Positions 13,860 through 27,900 of a stretch of DNA of 64,000 nt are shown here, one piece after another. The stretch covers positions 4,710,421-4,774,420 of the forward strand of contig CM119265.1 in assembly GCA_051294375.1 (NCBI GenBank), in the 5' to 3' direction. The position numbers and the translations under genes are program-made. The notes under the pieces were generated by a model that was not told the DNA's origin, did not search any database, and saw nothing but the letters and a program-made list of their open reading frames with translations. This stretch comes from Paraspadella gotoi (Eukaryota; Chaetognatha). How positions within the stretch are numbered: the stretch's first letter is position 1; each line of letters starts with the position of its first letter.

Positions 13860-16800
13860 AAAAAAAGAGGAGAGGAAGAGAATTGTACTCTCTCCAAGAG
13901 TATGTGTAATTATTTGAGTTCTCTCTGGTATATTAAAATTCATCAGTTCTTTATAATTACACTACATACTCTCCTCTTTAAACATTAGCACTTCTATTAT
14001 CGCGACGAGTATCATCAACCAAAATCAAAATTCTGATCACATAGCGCCATATTCATTCATCTGTCACTCACAGCTTAATTGACCTACTAACTTTCCGCTC
14101 TCACACATATCTTGACTAAATATTGTTAGTGAAAACTTCTCTCACACCGAAAAATAAATGAACTCAAGAAAAGGTAATATCATTTGCCTGACAGGATGTT
14201 GAGATGCGACCACAAAAGACTTCTCTCTTGCATTCGATTCCCGCCGTTCGCACGTTTATGAGGAATTGCCATAACTGTTCACATTCGAATCTACGCGCGT
14301 CACACACTGAGGTCATGTAACATTCAAACTTACTTTAGACGCAATCACAACACATTATTATTCGCAAATGACAGGGATTCGAGTTTATTGCTGTAGGAAT
14401 GCGAAGAAACGGTCTTATTTTGGAAAATGAAGAGCTAAAGTATAGAACCGAAACAATGTGCCTCTATACCGAGTTCCGGAACTGAACAGAAATCGTTGAT
14501 TAAATCCTCTCTCCAAAATTTCTTTATTTTGCGCTTAAAATCGCGTTACAAGTAGCACAGATCTTAAGACGACAGGACAGTCTTATCTAACTGAACTCGC
14601 GAATAAGCATGATGTGAGTGCAAGAATTAGTACTTCTCTGACGTTCTACATTTTTACAAATGTTTTTAAGATTGCTAATCAAATTCTTCTTCTTTGAAAT
14701 CTTCATGATTAATCCGGCAGCGTTTAGGGACACGTGCAACTCTTTCAAATTCAGTGTGAGATTCAATCTTTAGTTAGGACGGAGGCGTACAGAATTTCAG
14801 CGTAACAATCCCACGTGAGTTTAAGAACTATATGATACGATTGTGTGTGATCTCGGAGGATGGATGGACCGGAGAAAACACAGAACTGGAAAAAGGTAAG
14901 GCAGCAAGTCAGAGAGGCTAAGGAGTATAATAACTCAGTATGTATATAATCTCTTTGCCTGATGTATCTCTCACCTTCCTATAGATCTAGCATTTTGACC
15001 CCGGATTATATAAAGAACTTCTGCGCTTAGCGAGTAGAATCTCTGTTAAGCGACACAGATTCCATTTGAGAAACAGAGAGAAACAGCTTCTATATCGTTT
15101 CTGAGAAAAAACTGCTCGTCTGGACGGCACATAAAGTATTATCTCTCAATTAAACAAAATGAGATTTATTTTTACGCCGTACTTCTCATACACAAGACAA
15201 TTACTTTAAAAAATGTTAGACATAGTACACATAATCAAATATTTTTTTGGTGATTACTGGGTTCGGATTACAATCTGTATTCTCTTTTCCTCGATGCTTT
15301 TAAGCACTCTCATCACTATCTCACTCCAACTGATCTTACGTCGCTCCCTCACATTTCGTACATGTCTCTTCTGCCTGAATGATCCATTCCCTGGCTCTCC
15401 TCTCTCAAGTATCCTCTGTACTTTGCGCAGTTTTCAGAGCTGTTAAAATCCCAACGTGTAAATGCTGTTCGATGCAGGCTAATCTCGAATATGATAAGGA
15501 TAAAGGGTCCTTAATTGTGAATGTGTTTTGTGTTCGAATATCGTTATATTATTTTGAGACATCACCTTGCTCTTGCCGGTTATATCTGTTGTCTGGCACT
15601 TGTTCTCTCTATTTTTGTGTTGTTCCTGCCATTATGCTGAATCTTGCATTGCTTAGAACACTTTAACAGTTGTTATTATCTTCGTCGGAGTCATAGAAGC
15701 AGTACTAATATCATCTCACTGACTATATTGGTGATATCAGCAGAAAAGAAGATAACTGAACTTCTGGAAATAGGCTCGCGTCGCGATATGTTATCAGCCC
15801 ATTGCTTCCTCAGTGCTGGAGCAAGTATAATCTATAATTAACATCGTTTAGAGATTATTCCGGACGCTGTGTGTATATACACTAGTGAAACAGTATACGG
15901 GAGGTAATGAGGAGATTGTCTGCACCGTCCCGCCGATAAGAGTAACAGGGCGCATTTAATAATATATAGTGATCTCGCCCCGATCCTGCGCAGCAGCGAA
16001 TGTGCCTAGCCTTGTAACGATGTGGCGTCGTTGAATGTCGCTACGCTCATTCGCACAGCATTCGCAGTTGCACTAGAGACAAAGCTTTCTTGAAATGATG
16101 ATAATTTAATTGACAGCCTCGACCACTGACGTTAACAATATAATTACCATAGATATCTGACCGAGCTCTGTGTAGATCAAAACAGGCTAAAATGCATCAC
16201 TTCAATATCTCTTTTAAGTGATCGGAAAGCACAAAAAAACAGAAACTACTAGTAGATACTATGGATAAGGCGCTTAGTGGGCATTAAATCATAAGAGAGA
16301 TGACTATCCGTAACTGCCTATAGGGATGACCGACCGGAGACGCGCACGCTCTCGAGCAGACGAGTGAGAAATCAAAATCGAGATACCATCGAGACAGACA
16401 TTGGAGGAACTAAAGCCCCATAGTGACGGGAAACGTATCGCGCACATAATCTCACAAACGAGAGAGTACCTCACGATTTGGCGGAACAACCAGACGACTC
16501 GTCCGAATGCTTGAGCAGGGAGACTTTAGAGTAAACACGAACGACGGGCCCAGAGTATCTTGCTGAGAGACCGGTACCCCTGAGAGCTAGAGCTGATGCT
16601 TTCACTCGCCAATGAGCCACACCCGGGGTCACAACTGGAAGAGAGATCAAATCTCACCATATATAAGACAGCGAACTCAGGTCGGTAATAGACTACTACC
16701 CGGTAAGACTCAAACGTAAACAAACAAAAGGACATCTTAACCTGCACTATCTATCTCATCATCTTTCACCACTCACACCCACAAGACATCACACTCACAT

Positions 16801-19800
16801 CAACAACCACAACACAATTGGTTAAAGCAATAAATTATCACTGCTTTCTCTCACCCACACAAACACGTCGTGCCAAGAGAGCTTGTGTAATGAGGGCGTA
16901 TTCCGAGAGCCGAGTACCAATGGAGAGGAGTCAGAGGCACGAAGACGGTGTGCGTTGTCAGACAACTCGGGTGGCGGAGGGAGGCGGAGAGACTGGAAGA
17001 TCAACGAGCCGTCCTTCTGGATGTCCCAACGGACGCCTGCGAGCCTGATGTCGTGCCTCTCGTCTCAGCGACAAACAGATAGAGTGTGAGAGCCGCGCGG
17101 CGAGTATAATGGATGACGATACGTCGATATCTTGTTCTCTTGTGAGTGTTTGTTGTCGCCAGGTTCGGTGACGGAGTTAATCTAATGAGCGCATCTCATG
17201 CGAATGTAAGAATTGACTCACTCCGCTGGAGGATGAAGAGGGGAAAATTGATGGACACCGACAGGATTATGATGGATAAGAGAAAAATGAAAAGATAATG
17301 TAAGGGTTGGCTGGGTGCCTCTAGGCATGCGCCAACATCGCAGCGAGAGAGGAAGATTAAATGGTGGAGCAGACCAGGATAAAATCAGACTATCTGCGGA
17401 CTCTCCAATTCTATAAGACAATGGCTGTGTTCATAATTATCTGCTATGTCGACCTTTATCTGCCATAACAGAGAGACGCTTCAAATCTGTCACATGTACT
17501 ACTCCTAAAGTACCATTGATCTATTGCACTAACGCGCAATCATTAAACGCTAAAAACGCTAGATATAATTGCGACCGAAAGAGAAGATTCGAAAATGGGT
17601 GTTTTGTACAAAAATATGAGGCCTAGAGAAACTCTCGTATTTGTCTTCGTTCTCTATTAATAAGTTATGCGTTCTGTCTCTGGTGAGTTTGTTCTAGTTG
17701 CAAAAGCGTGAGAAAATATAATGACTCGAGCGGGCTATCGGAATATGCAAATATATTTTATACTCAGTCCTCTTTAAGAAAGAGTGCTATAATTCCGATA
17801 TGTAAGTAATGGTCGATATGACAGTCTTCTTTTAGAGTGCTCTCTATCAAGTGACGAAGGTACTTTGATCTCCGTTTGTTTTTCAGCAAGCGACAGTTGA
17901 GAATTGTAATATAATATTTCACAATAATATATGTCTTCATTTAGCGCCTCGAGAGTCAAAATTGCAAATGGCGAGTTAAGCTCGGGTTGAGAAGCTTAGG
18001 TAATTTGATTATCTTGCCCCTAATTACACTGAGCAACCACAAGGTGTTAGCTCTCTACAATCAAATAAACAAACAACGAGAGAAATTGCCATATCTCTAT
18101 AAATAAAAAGACCGAAAGGATTTTATCTTAAATTTAGAGATAGGGTGAAGATTTCTGAAGATCAAAATATTTGGCTTTAAGTATTTAATTTATTAAAGAT
18201 ACATAAAACAATATACTTCATTTTCTTTTAATGCTGTTTTTAATGTTCGTTATCGCACTAAATCTGACGAGATTTTTCTGTCTCGTTCACAATCTGTTGT
18301 TTCAAGCGATTCTGGAGGGTGCAAATCTATAATTTCTAAAAATGGAGCGGTAAATACTCTATATATTTTTGTCAAGATAGGCATGGGGACGATAATATAG
18401 ATCGCTAATCAGCATTAGAAGTATAGTAAAACTACTATATGGCTACTACCCAGAAACCCAAATAAAAATTGAATATAAAAGATTATAAAATGGTGCAGTT
18501 GATTAAATAAAAAAAATTAACGATGATAATCCCACAACGCCAAAGTTAGGTAAGAATAATAAATCATAAGGAAAGAGGAGAGTGTAGAATAAGCAGATTT
18601 GTCGAGCAATGTAGTAATATTCAGTCTTAGTAATCCTGATGAATGTGCATTGAAAAAGCAAGGATTTAATAACGCTCTGCATGGAATATCCCCACGCATG
18701 GGAATGGTAGAGCACGAAATAGTTAACGCGACACGATACTGTACTCCTCCCGCGATGATAGTCGGACAACTAAAAAGTATGTTGTATAGTTGTATCTTAA
18801 ATTTTAGCGAATGGTCAAAGCTGCAGATATGTAGAATGCCTTTGTATGTATATATGTATGTGATTTGGGATTACTCATTACCGGGTTCGGTCCCTAGCTG
18901 ATTAATATCAAAAATTTTGAAGCTTCGTATTATCGGAGAGGAGATAATGATCTCGAGTAGATATGATTTTCGCAAATAAAAAAAATCTAAAAAAGATTGC
19001 TCTTATATTTTGCAATCATTAACGAAAGATTTTTTTAAATCTCTCGGTCAAAAGTAATAAAATGACATTCTTAAACATACGGTCGGTCGGCTGAAAAATG
19101 TTTATGCTTTAGATTTAAAAAATCAGGACTATAATAAATACACTCCAAGTCCACGGTCAGGCGCAACACAAAATACGGCGCTGAAACTGCAGAACGATTC
19201 GAGTTCGTTTAGCGTATTAAGTTTTTTTTTAAGATAAAAGTTATTTTAGTTCTTTCATTAAAATAGAATTTGGGCTAAAACTAAGTTGTACGAGGTTGTG
19301 TCATGAATGAGCAATTAAAGTTTTTATGAGTGATAACGTTTTTGTTGTGTAAAAAAATAAGTAACGCCAAAAAATATCGGTTCTTTTTTTTTTTATTTAG
19401 AGGGAAAAATTCGTGCCAAAATTCGATCTGATGTTTTCACTGATCTTTCTCTCTCACATTGGATATTTTAGTGAAATGTTTTGACTATTTGTAAACTTGC
19501 GCATGGGAATAAGGCCTTCTTTTTCGTTTGTTGTAAGGAGTTTTTTCGGAATTTTTTTACAGAAGCGATGTTTTATTTGGTGGAAAAAAGCAGAGCGATG
19601 TTTCTCCGGAGCTCATAATTTTCGAGCCTTCTCACTGGCAGGCAGCTTGGACGAGTTTGTTGAATTGAGAAATACAGATTTTTGGAAGCTTGAATATTTT
19701 CCTCTCTCTGCTCTCTTCTGCTCCCTCTCTCTGCTCTGCTCTCCCTTACTTACTGCTTTCACCAATTATCATGTTCTTTTTCACCAACTTATTCAAGATT

Positions 19801-20069
19801 GCGCTTATCATAAAAATCTGTCCTCAAGCACTGACTCACTGTCGCTTTCTCAAGGTTCATGTGTTTGAAACTTTACTCTTTAGCTCTCATCTTTTCTCTC
19901 GCTCTGCTCTCGATCTCTCGTCTCTCTGGCTCGTGCTCTCTCTTGTCTTTCAACGTATGCAAATTGTATCGCTACGAGTTCACCAAATGTCAAGTGGCTG
20001 ATGAAGGCCTCGAATCGATTCTGGGTGAGCCGTTCGAATCCAGGTGCGAACAGATCGTGGTACTCGATT
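13860..20069. other. Error-rich non-coding sequence, probably raw long-read fill
   Basis: About 6.2 kb lacking the long microsatellites typical of the rest of the window, with no frame longer than 123 codons. Its right end passes without a break into an insertion-rich copy of 9390-10165, so it appears to be a single unpolished read. It includes a partial copy of the 820-bp TIR element (about 14308-14790). True genes could be hidden by frameshifts, so absence of a gene here is weak evidence. Confidence 0.6.
14308..14790 (+). mobile_element. Partial, error-rich copy of the 820-bp TIR element
   Basis: 14648-14685 is nearly identical to 43458-43495 of the element at 43102-43921 (shared words TTTTTACAAATG and AAGATTGCTAATC). 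About 80 bp further on, ACTCTTTCAAATTCAGTGTGAGATT at 14741 parallels the sequence near 43530. A TIR-like GGTCAT...ATTCAAACTT word lies near 14310, about 340 bp before the shared core. The intact element has the same spacing. The other end was not found. Confidence 0.5.
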
Positions 20070-20985
20070 TGCTTCCGGGTTTTTTCAAGCAGATCCGGGT
20101 GCGAGTTGGATAATCGGTCGGAATCGTCTGGTCGGTTCGGGTATTATCCGGGAGGTCAGGAATTGGGCGATCGGTCGGAAAATCATCGTTCCGGTTTCCG
20201 CTATCGGGTCGGCTATCAGGTGCGGTGCGGATACAGTGTCGGGTCCGATCGAGGCGAAACGGTATGGCAAAAAGAGGCAAGCAAAAAACTCTATTTCGGG
20301 ATGGATATATTTACGGGCAAGAGAAGATTCGGGAAAGAATAAGACAAAGTCCATATAGTTACATATCCAGTACACTCACTAATCTGTCTACTCTCTTCTC
20401 GTCTCATGCATCGTCGGCGTCCTCTTCTCTCCTCTTCATATCTCTCTCATTTCTTTCATTCTCTCAGGCGCCATTGTAAAAGCTCATTCAAGATGACTCT
20501 TCAGCGTTGCGACGTTCTTCTTCTTTCTTCTCTCTCGACTCTCACGGTAGGCTGTCCTAACCTCTCTCGTCGCTCTACAGCATCTCTCTCTGTGCATAGT
20601 CTCCAATATCGTATCTGCGTCTCTCTGGGACAAATCGAGGGAGTCATGTGATCAGTCCACGTGATCAAAAAGTCAATTGAACCGCGAGAAGGACGTGATC
20701 CCAGCCAGGACAAAGAGAACGAACGACGAGCCGATAACCGACACGGCGATACGACGGGAGAGACAGACGAACGACTACGACGAGGAGGTCAATTATTTAT
20801 CGGCCACTATAATTATCGGACCGTCGCTGATAACGATCCGTTTTTGACCAAATCCAAAAGGAATAATTTATCTTCTTTTTTTTTTATCCTTTTCATTCAA
20901 CAAAATCAAAGGTACATTAATCAAGTAAATGCAACCCAGCTATAGATTGAAAATAGATTCTTGACGAACATGGTTAAATTTTTAG
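20070..20985. repeat. Direct repeat, right copy (error-rich duplicate of about 9390-10165)
   Basis: From about 20634 the match to 9833-10165 is unmistakable. Differences are mostly single-base insertions in this copy (for example GAACCGCG against GACCGCG). 20070-20633 is a looser match to 9390-9832. The paired E-boxes recur at 20645-20663. Confidence 0.85.
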
Positions 20986-22803
20986 CACAATCTTTGATCC
21001 GCGAATTTCGCGTCATCCCGATCCCGACCTTTTTGATGACCCACGATTTGACCCATGGATGACCCTCGATCGCTGAGATGGAAACGAAATCGATAGTCGG
21101 GGGTTTTAGTTGTTGTTGTTGTTTATTGGTTGTTACGTGGGTTGGTAAGAGCGCGGTAAATGGAAGGTTTTTCATTTCGGGCTGAAAGCAGAGATTTTAC
21201 CTTCATTCAGTTTCAGGAAATTTTGACGTCTTTATATCCTGACAACAACAACAACAACGAAATTTAAGAACAACAACAAAAAGAACAACCTCGGCGCCGT
21301 CAAATCATTAAGCTCATAATGACGTCCTTTGGTCGATCCTTTTGCCGCAGGAATCGATGACGTTAATCCGGTTTTCCGTTCTCGCTTTGGATTGGGAGCT
21401 ATGCGAGGGGGGTGGCAGTGAGAGTCGTATGGATAAATCTCCGTGGCCTCACCCTGAAACGTATTCTATTACCCCGCGGCCTTACCTTTTTCCGTCGGCC
21501 CGCGCAGCGTTTTCAGCTTCTCCCCCCGCCCCTCTCTCTCTCTCTCTTTCTCTCCCCTAACCCCCGACTTTTTGACGTTTTTTCATCCAAGTTTGTTTTG
21601 GTTATTCGGGTGGCCAGGTTAGGCTTTTGTTTCCCTTACCGGAGATATTGTTTGTTGATTCGGGGCGGTCGAGTTTGGGGTCGTTCGTTTAAGCTCAAGA
21701 TTCGACGCGGGCGTTCCCAAATCGTTTCTTTTGTTTCGGTTTCCGATTGTTTAGTCGTTTTGTTGTTTTGTTTTTATTCGATCCCCGTCGGATCCATGAT
21801 TATGTTCACGATTGTTTTGTGAGAGGAAGAGATGATTTCGGCGATCGGTAAAGTCGGATTAATTTCCTTGAGGTCAGTGGGAAGCTGAAGAGCGACGACG
21901 ACGACGACGACAGCTACACCGGTCGGCGGCGAGATCCTTATGGCCCGTCAACCGGCGGCGGAGCATCCCTCTTACGTCCTTCTGTTTACTTTCCCGTCGA
22001 ATAATCTAAAAGTTTAGAGAAACCTTCCCGCGGGAAGATAAACTTGACGAGCATTCCAGAAGTCAAGTTTGTGCGTTCAAAAAGTGAGAAGAAGCTGCGA
22101 GAAAAACAACTGTTAAAGTTTAAGATGGAAACGAAGGGGAAAAAAAAAGAAAATCGACAGAAAAGAAAAAGAAAGAGATAAAAATATTTACAAACTAAAA
22201 CCATCCTTTCATCGGTCGAGGGAAGTTTAAAACTAATGAAACTGCAAGAAGACTTAAATATTTTTCCGCTTTTTTTGTGTGTGTATATTTCGATTGCCTC
22301 GAGTGAAGTCGACATTTCCAAGAAAAGAGGAATGCGTGAACTAATTAACTTTTTGCTGGAGAAACAATTAGCGACGTCGTTAGTCAAGGTCACACCGAGT
22401 CCTAGATACTACAATAATTTATTCTGTCAGAACGACTCTTCTTTCTTTTTACCCTCAGCTGCATATACTTAGCATTCAGCGACAAAAAAAAAACCGATTT
22501 TTTTGATTGTTTAATTTAACGATTGCTCAAAATTTATGTAGTTTTTAGGGCTGACGTCGATTCACGATTCGGGATATAAACTAATAATTCGTTTAATGTT
22601 CTTCGCGATCTGTAAAGACCTAAGATTCGTCCAAATCTTTCCTAACACTGTAAAGTTTAAAACCGCGAGTGGCTCCTGCCCTTGCGGCATTGTCGAAATA
22701 TTTACCCCGGCCGCCGTGATTTTCATTATTATGCATTTTATATTCTATTGTTGTGATTAATTGAAGTGATATCAGCGCCTTTCCTCTCAGACAAGTCCCC
22801 CCC
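20986..22803. other. Non-coding DNA, no gene recognised
   Basis: Clean sequence resumes here. It contains an (AAC)n-type run near 21243, a CT-rich patch near 21535 and a short (GAC)n run at 21893-21911. Frames reach 136 codons but have no recognisable domain. The stretch ends in a C run at a 28-N gap. Confidence 0.55.
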
Positions 22804-24923
22804 NNNNNNNNNNNNNNNNNNNNNNNNNNNNGAGGGAAGAAGGGGAGATGGCGAATACAGACGTGATAATTTTAGGTGGTTGTTTTTTAAAGATTCACGC
22901 TTCCATCCGTAAACAAAAAAGACCCGAAAACTCTCACTAACGTAAACAATATTCGATAAAAACGGAGGAGCGAGGGTTCGAGTAATAGAAACCCCGTTTT
23001 TAACTCTCCCATTAGCCGAGACCCGATAAAGCGACTTATGTTTCCCGTCGTCCTTCCCGCGCTTAACCCCGACCCGATCTCGCTCCACCGTAGCTTCTTT
23101 TAAAAAGGCGGTAAATGATTAATGAAAATAGACGAGCGATATACTGTAGTATACTATACCAATCTTCTTCTATAACGTTTAATTCTGTAATATTTCAGAA
23201 ATTAATAATAAATAAGACTCATTGGAATTAATTCCTGGTTAGAGGTTTTTTTNNNNNNNNNNNNNNNNNNNNNNNNNNNNNNNNNNNNNNNNNNNNNNNN
23301 NNNNNNNNNNNNNNNNNNNNNNNNNNNNNNNNNNNNNNNNNNNNNNNNNNNNNNNNNNNNNNNNNNNNNNNNNNNNNNNNNNNNNNNNNNNNNNNNNNNN
23401 NNNNNNNNNNNNNNNNNNNNNNNNNNNNNNNNNNNNNNNNNNNNNNNNNNNNNNNNNNNNNNNNNNNNNNNNTCCATTCCCGGCGACTTTATCTGTTGGG
23501 ATTGAGATTGGCGCGAGGAGAAAGTGGAATATCTTACATCCACTTCTTAGTCACTCTCCCNNNNNNNNNNNNNNNNNNNNNNNNNNNNNNNNNNNNNNNN
23601 NNNNNNNNNNNNNNNNNNNNNNNNNNNNNNNNNNNNNNNNNNNNNNNNNNNNNNNNNNNNNNNNNNNNNNNNNNNNNNNNNNNNNNNNNNNNNNNNNNNN
23701 NNNNNNNNNNNNNNNNNNNNNNNNNNNNNNNNNNNNNNNNNNNNNNNNNNNNNNNNNNNNNNNNNNNNNNNNNNNNNNNNNNNNNNNNNNNNNNNNNNNN
23801 NNNNNNNNNNNNNNNNTAAAAAATATTAATTATCATCTTATTTTTTGGTTTATAAAAACAGCAAAAAAACCACATAAAATCCTTAGAAAAAGAAATAACT
23901 TCGATACTTCTAACCATCGCCAACGCTCTCCGTCTCAATCCTCTCACGTCTGTGAAAAGTCTTTATTTATTTTTCCCGGGAAAAAAGCAACGAAGACGCA
24001 AATATAATTTCCTGACGGGATTTCGTCCTTCAAGACTCAAGACTAAGATCACGGGGTCACGCGCGCGCGGGCGTCTCANNNNNNNNNNNNNNNNNNNNNN
24101 NNNNNNNNNNNNNNNNNNNNNNNNNNNNNNNNNNNNNNNNNNNNNNNNNNNNNNNNNNNNNNNNNNNNNNNNNNNNNNNNNNNNNNNNNNNNNNNNNNNN
24201 NNNNNNNNNNNNNNNNNNNNNNNNNNNNNNNNNNNNNNNNNNNNNNNNNNNNNNNNNNNNNNNNNNNNNNNNNNNNNNNNNNNNNNNNNNNNNNNNNNNN
24301 NNNNNNNNNNNNNNNNNNNNNNNNNNNNNNNNNNNNNNNNTTTTTTTTCTTTTATATTTCGAAACTGAACGTCTCTGCGACTTTTCTTTCTTCTCTTCGT
24401 CTCATCGACATTTCTTTCCCTTATTTTCTTTTTCGTCTCTTCTCTTACAATTTTCTTTCCTTGATTTGCCTCTTATTCTGATCGACATTCTATCACATTT
24501 CACAAGATTCACTCTTTTTATTCGCGGACGAGAGGGTACAGTTACGTAGTCCAAAAGCCCTTCATGACACCTGAACTTAAATTTGTATATTTATGTTATG
24601 TATGTACTTAATTAAATATAATTTGTTATGCTTAATATCTCTAACGGCCTCATCCTCTGCTTCTTTCGTTTCGAGGCACCCGTGGGTCATTGACTCGTTG
24701 CTTCCTGGTNNNNNNNNNNNNNNNNNNNNNNNNNNNNNNNNNNNNNNNNNNNNNNNNNNNNNNNNNNNNNNNNNNNNNNNNNNNNNNNNNNNNNNNNNNN
24801 NNNNNNNNNNNNNNNNNNNNNNNNNNNNNNNNNNNNNNNNNNNNNNNNNNNNNNNNNNNNNNNNNNNNNNNNNNNNNNNNNNNNNNNNNNNNNNNNNNNN
24901 NNNNNNNNNNNNNNNNNNNNNNN
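22804..24923. other. Gap-ridden segment (five N gaps)
   Basis: N gaps lie at 22804-22831, 23253-23472, 23561-23816, 24079-24340 and 24710-24923. Only short islands of A/T-rich sequence are readable between them and no feature is recognisable. Apparent long frames here run through N and are meaningless. Confidence 0.95.
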
Positions 24924-27900
24924 ACCTGTTACGTTCAAAAGGAGAGATTTTCTGTACATCGGAGAAAGAAAGAAATAGAAAAAAAAAGTAGTTCCCTTTT
25001 TTCGCATCTAGGAGCGTCCGAGCATCGTTCCTTCTCCTTTTTTCCTTTGACTCGAGTTGCTATTTTGTTCGCGTCTCTTTTTCGCCCGTCGACCCCAACG
25101 CCTTTAAAGCCGCCTTACGAGGCCTTGAGGGTCGAATGACTCCCTTTTTATGAGCGCGATTTCGAGATTCGCCGGCGTTAAGGAAATCGTTAGGAGCGCG
25201 TTAAGGGTCCTTGTCCGAGAGGCTCGATCTCTTTCGCGCCTGAAAAACGGTCGACAGGGTTCCCGGATGTTGTTGAGAAAGATTAGTTCTCTTTTTTAAA
25301 ATAATCTTGACACTTGTTGAGGTTGTTTAACCGATAATTCATCTCGACCATTCTTCTTATTTACATCTGTTCTCATTGAAACCTCGCCCAGACCCCTGCG
25401 ACTCTTTTTAAACGATCTCCCCTCCAACTCTTTGTCAGCCTCCCCGCCGCGCGCTTCCCCGTTCGTCGAAAGGGTTAAAGGTTTTGATCGTTCATTTGTT
25501 TAAAGCGAACCTTTGAAGCGATTAATCGAAAAAAAAAAGTGGTTCGGAAAAACATAAAATATTTTCTTTATTTTCATTCTCTCCCTCCATTCACCTCCTC
25601 TTTAACTCACCGACTCAAATCACCGATTTAATCGGTCATGTAAATCGCATTCGTTAGGCAAATTCGATGCTTCCCCGTCCCTTCTATTTCTTTTACCTTT
25701 CAATCTTATCCTAATTTCCCTTCTGGCCCCCCCCTCCCCGGCTCCCATCCCTCGTCCCCCCCTCTCCACTCTCCCTTCTCCCCCATTCCCCAGGCTCGTA
25801 CGTTGGCTCGTGAGATCCCGAAGACCTTGAACAATGAGCGACCACACGGGATTAATCGTTTCGGGCAAAACCGATTTGAGATTTAAATAAATTTCCTCCT
25901 TTCGTTTGCCGGTTGCACGATCCCGATCGATCACTCCCCTTTCTATCCTGGATATCTTCACGTCTTCTTTCTTAAATTATTCGTTGGTCATTGATTAGAA
26001 AGTTGTGCTTGTGTATGTTTCAATTTTTGTGCATGTGTATTTTGCTTCTTATTGAATGAATTACAAATTTATAAATAACTAAATAAATAAATGAATAATT
26101 GCCGATTGAAAGACTAAGCCCAAGCACTCAATAAAAATTAAAACAAAAAACGAAATACCAATATCACTTTCTATCTAAGTATACTATATTGATATAAGAA
26201 ATTGTTTAAATTCATATATTTCTTCGGTAAATAAGCTATTTTAGGTTTAAATGTGTTAATTAAATTCTAACGTTAAAAATTTAAAACCATATATTTAAAT
26301 TAGTTCCTTCTGCATCAGACGTTGTGACTCGTCAAACGTCGTCACGACGACGACGAAGACGACGAAACGAAATTCATGGGCTTCGCCGCATGAGTCACGG
26401 AATCAACGATTCTATGATTCACGGTTTTTCACGCCGAGTTTATTAAACTCACGAGAGTCACGACTCCCTTTCGATTCGACGTCTGACCGTTTAAGGTTTT
26501 TGCGGTTCCTTCGTCGTAAAAAGTTTGATTGATGCATGTATCGTAGCATTTATCACATTATTCTCTCTTCTCTACTCTCTCTCTCATCTCTTCTCTCTCT
26601 GATATCGACCTTCCCACCCGAGCTTCCGGTCGGATAAGTAACCGAATTTTAAAGTCCCCACACATCACGTTCATTAATTTACCACGTCATCGCCGTCATC
26701 GCCCTCAAACCTTCAACCATCACTTCTCACCTCCTCCCCTTTCGGTTTCCCCCTTTCTTTTTCACATCATCTCTTCGCCTTCCTCATTCACTCTTCCAAC
26801 TTTGGCGACACTTTCTCGTGACGTCCCTTTTTTCCTTTTTCTTCCACCTCCCAACACCTCGCGCCTCCAAGGGACCAAAGCGTCACTCTCGATTCACACA
26901 CGTGACCCGATCTGTCAAGCAATGATCGCCTTTCTCCCTTTTCACGCTTCTTAATATTCTCACCCCTATTTTTTTTTTCATGTTTGAATTAACTTCCTTT
27001 TTTTTTTCATTGAGATGCCTGATTAATCTTATTTCTTCATAATTAAGGAAATAGTTTAAAATGGCTTGCATGCGTCCGTTTAAAATTGCAGTAGGAAAAA
27101 GATCACTAGACATTTTATAAATCAAATTGAAACAATGCTAAGATTATTTTAGCTCGGTAAATAACATAATAACGTTACCTGAAATTGACATGTGACAAAC
27201 ATAGACGCACGGATAGTATTGTGATTTTATCAACAATGAAAAACAGATCAAAAATGAGTTGTTTTTTTTTAATAAAAACTACACAGATCACGAAAAAATA
27301 ACAAAGACCACTAATATCAAACATATAACACTACTGAAATGTTATTAAATACTTCGTAAAAGTGAAAATTTTTCTTTATTTAGAAAAGCAAAGGAAATTT
27401 CGAGTGTCCTTCGAGTTCTCCGACTATTTTTGCGGAATTTAAAATCTTAAAAAACGATGTCAAAATTGATATTTAACAATTAACACTGCGACGCTTTCTC
27501 AGATTTATATAGCTAACTTCTTCGGGTCGATCGTCTTGACCGTCAAAATTTTGAAGTCCCCAACTCTTTTCATCTCCATCTTCAAAAAAAAAAAAAGAAT
27601 CTGCGAAACATAACCTCCGTACTGCAATATGCAAATTAGTTTGAAAGCGCCAATGGGCGGCTAAATTGACGACCGTCGCTCGGATTCATAGTTTGTACTA
27701 AAGCGTCGAGCGATAAAACGTTCCGCTCTTCAAAAATGCATCCGTTTTAACGGAGAGGACCGAAACCATCCCCTCTCCCCATTTCCGTCTCCACCCTCTT
27801 CTCCACACCCCCCCCTCCCTCAAAATAAAAGCTCGATCGGCAGATGGTCTTCCGAAGGCTGAGCAAATACTTTTTGTTCCTTTTGCGACTTTTGGAAAAA

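Noticed and set aside
15213-15841. Hydrophobic frames that look like membrane segments
   Set aside because: They are short, overlapping and in error-rich sequence, with no recognisable family.
19990-20060. A GTTCGAATCC word resembling a tRNA B box
   Set aside because: No matching A box, acceptor stem or T-arm pairing could be drawn around it, and the sequence is in the error-rich zone.
23202-24991. Long open frames in the gap-ridden segment
   Set aside because: They pass through N gaps, so most of their length is unknown sequence.
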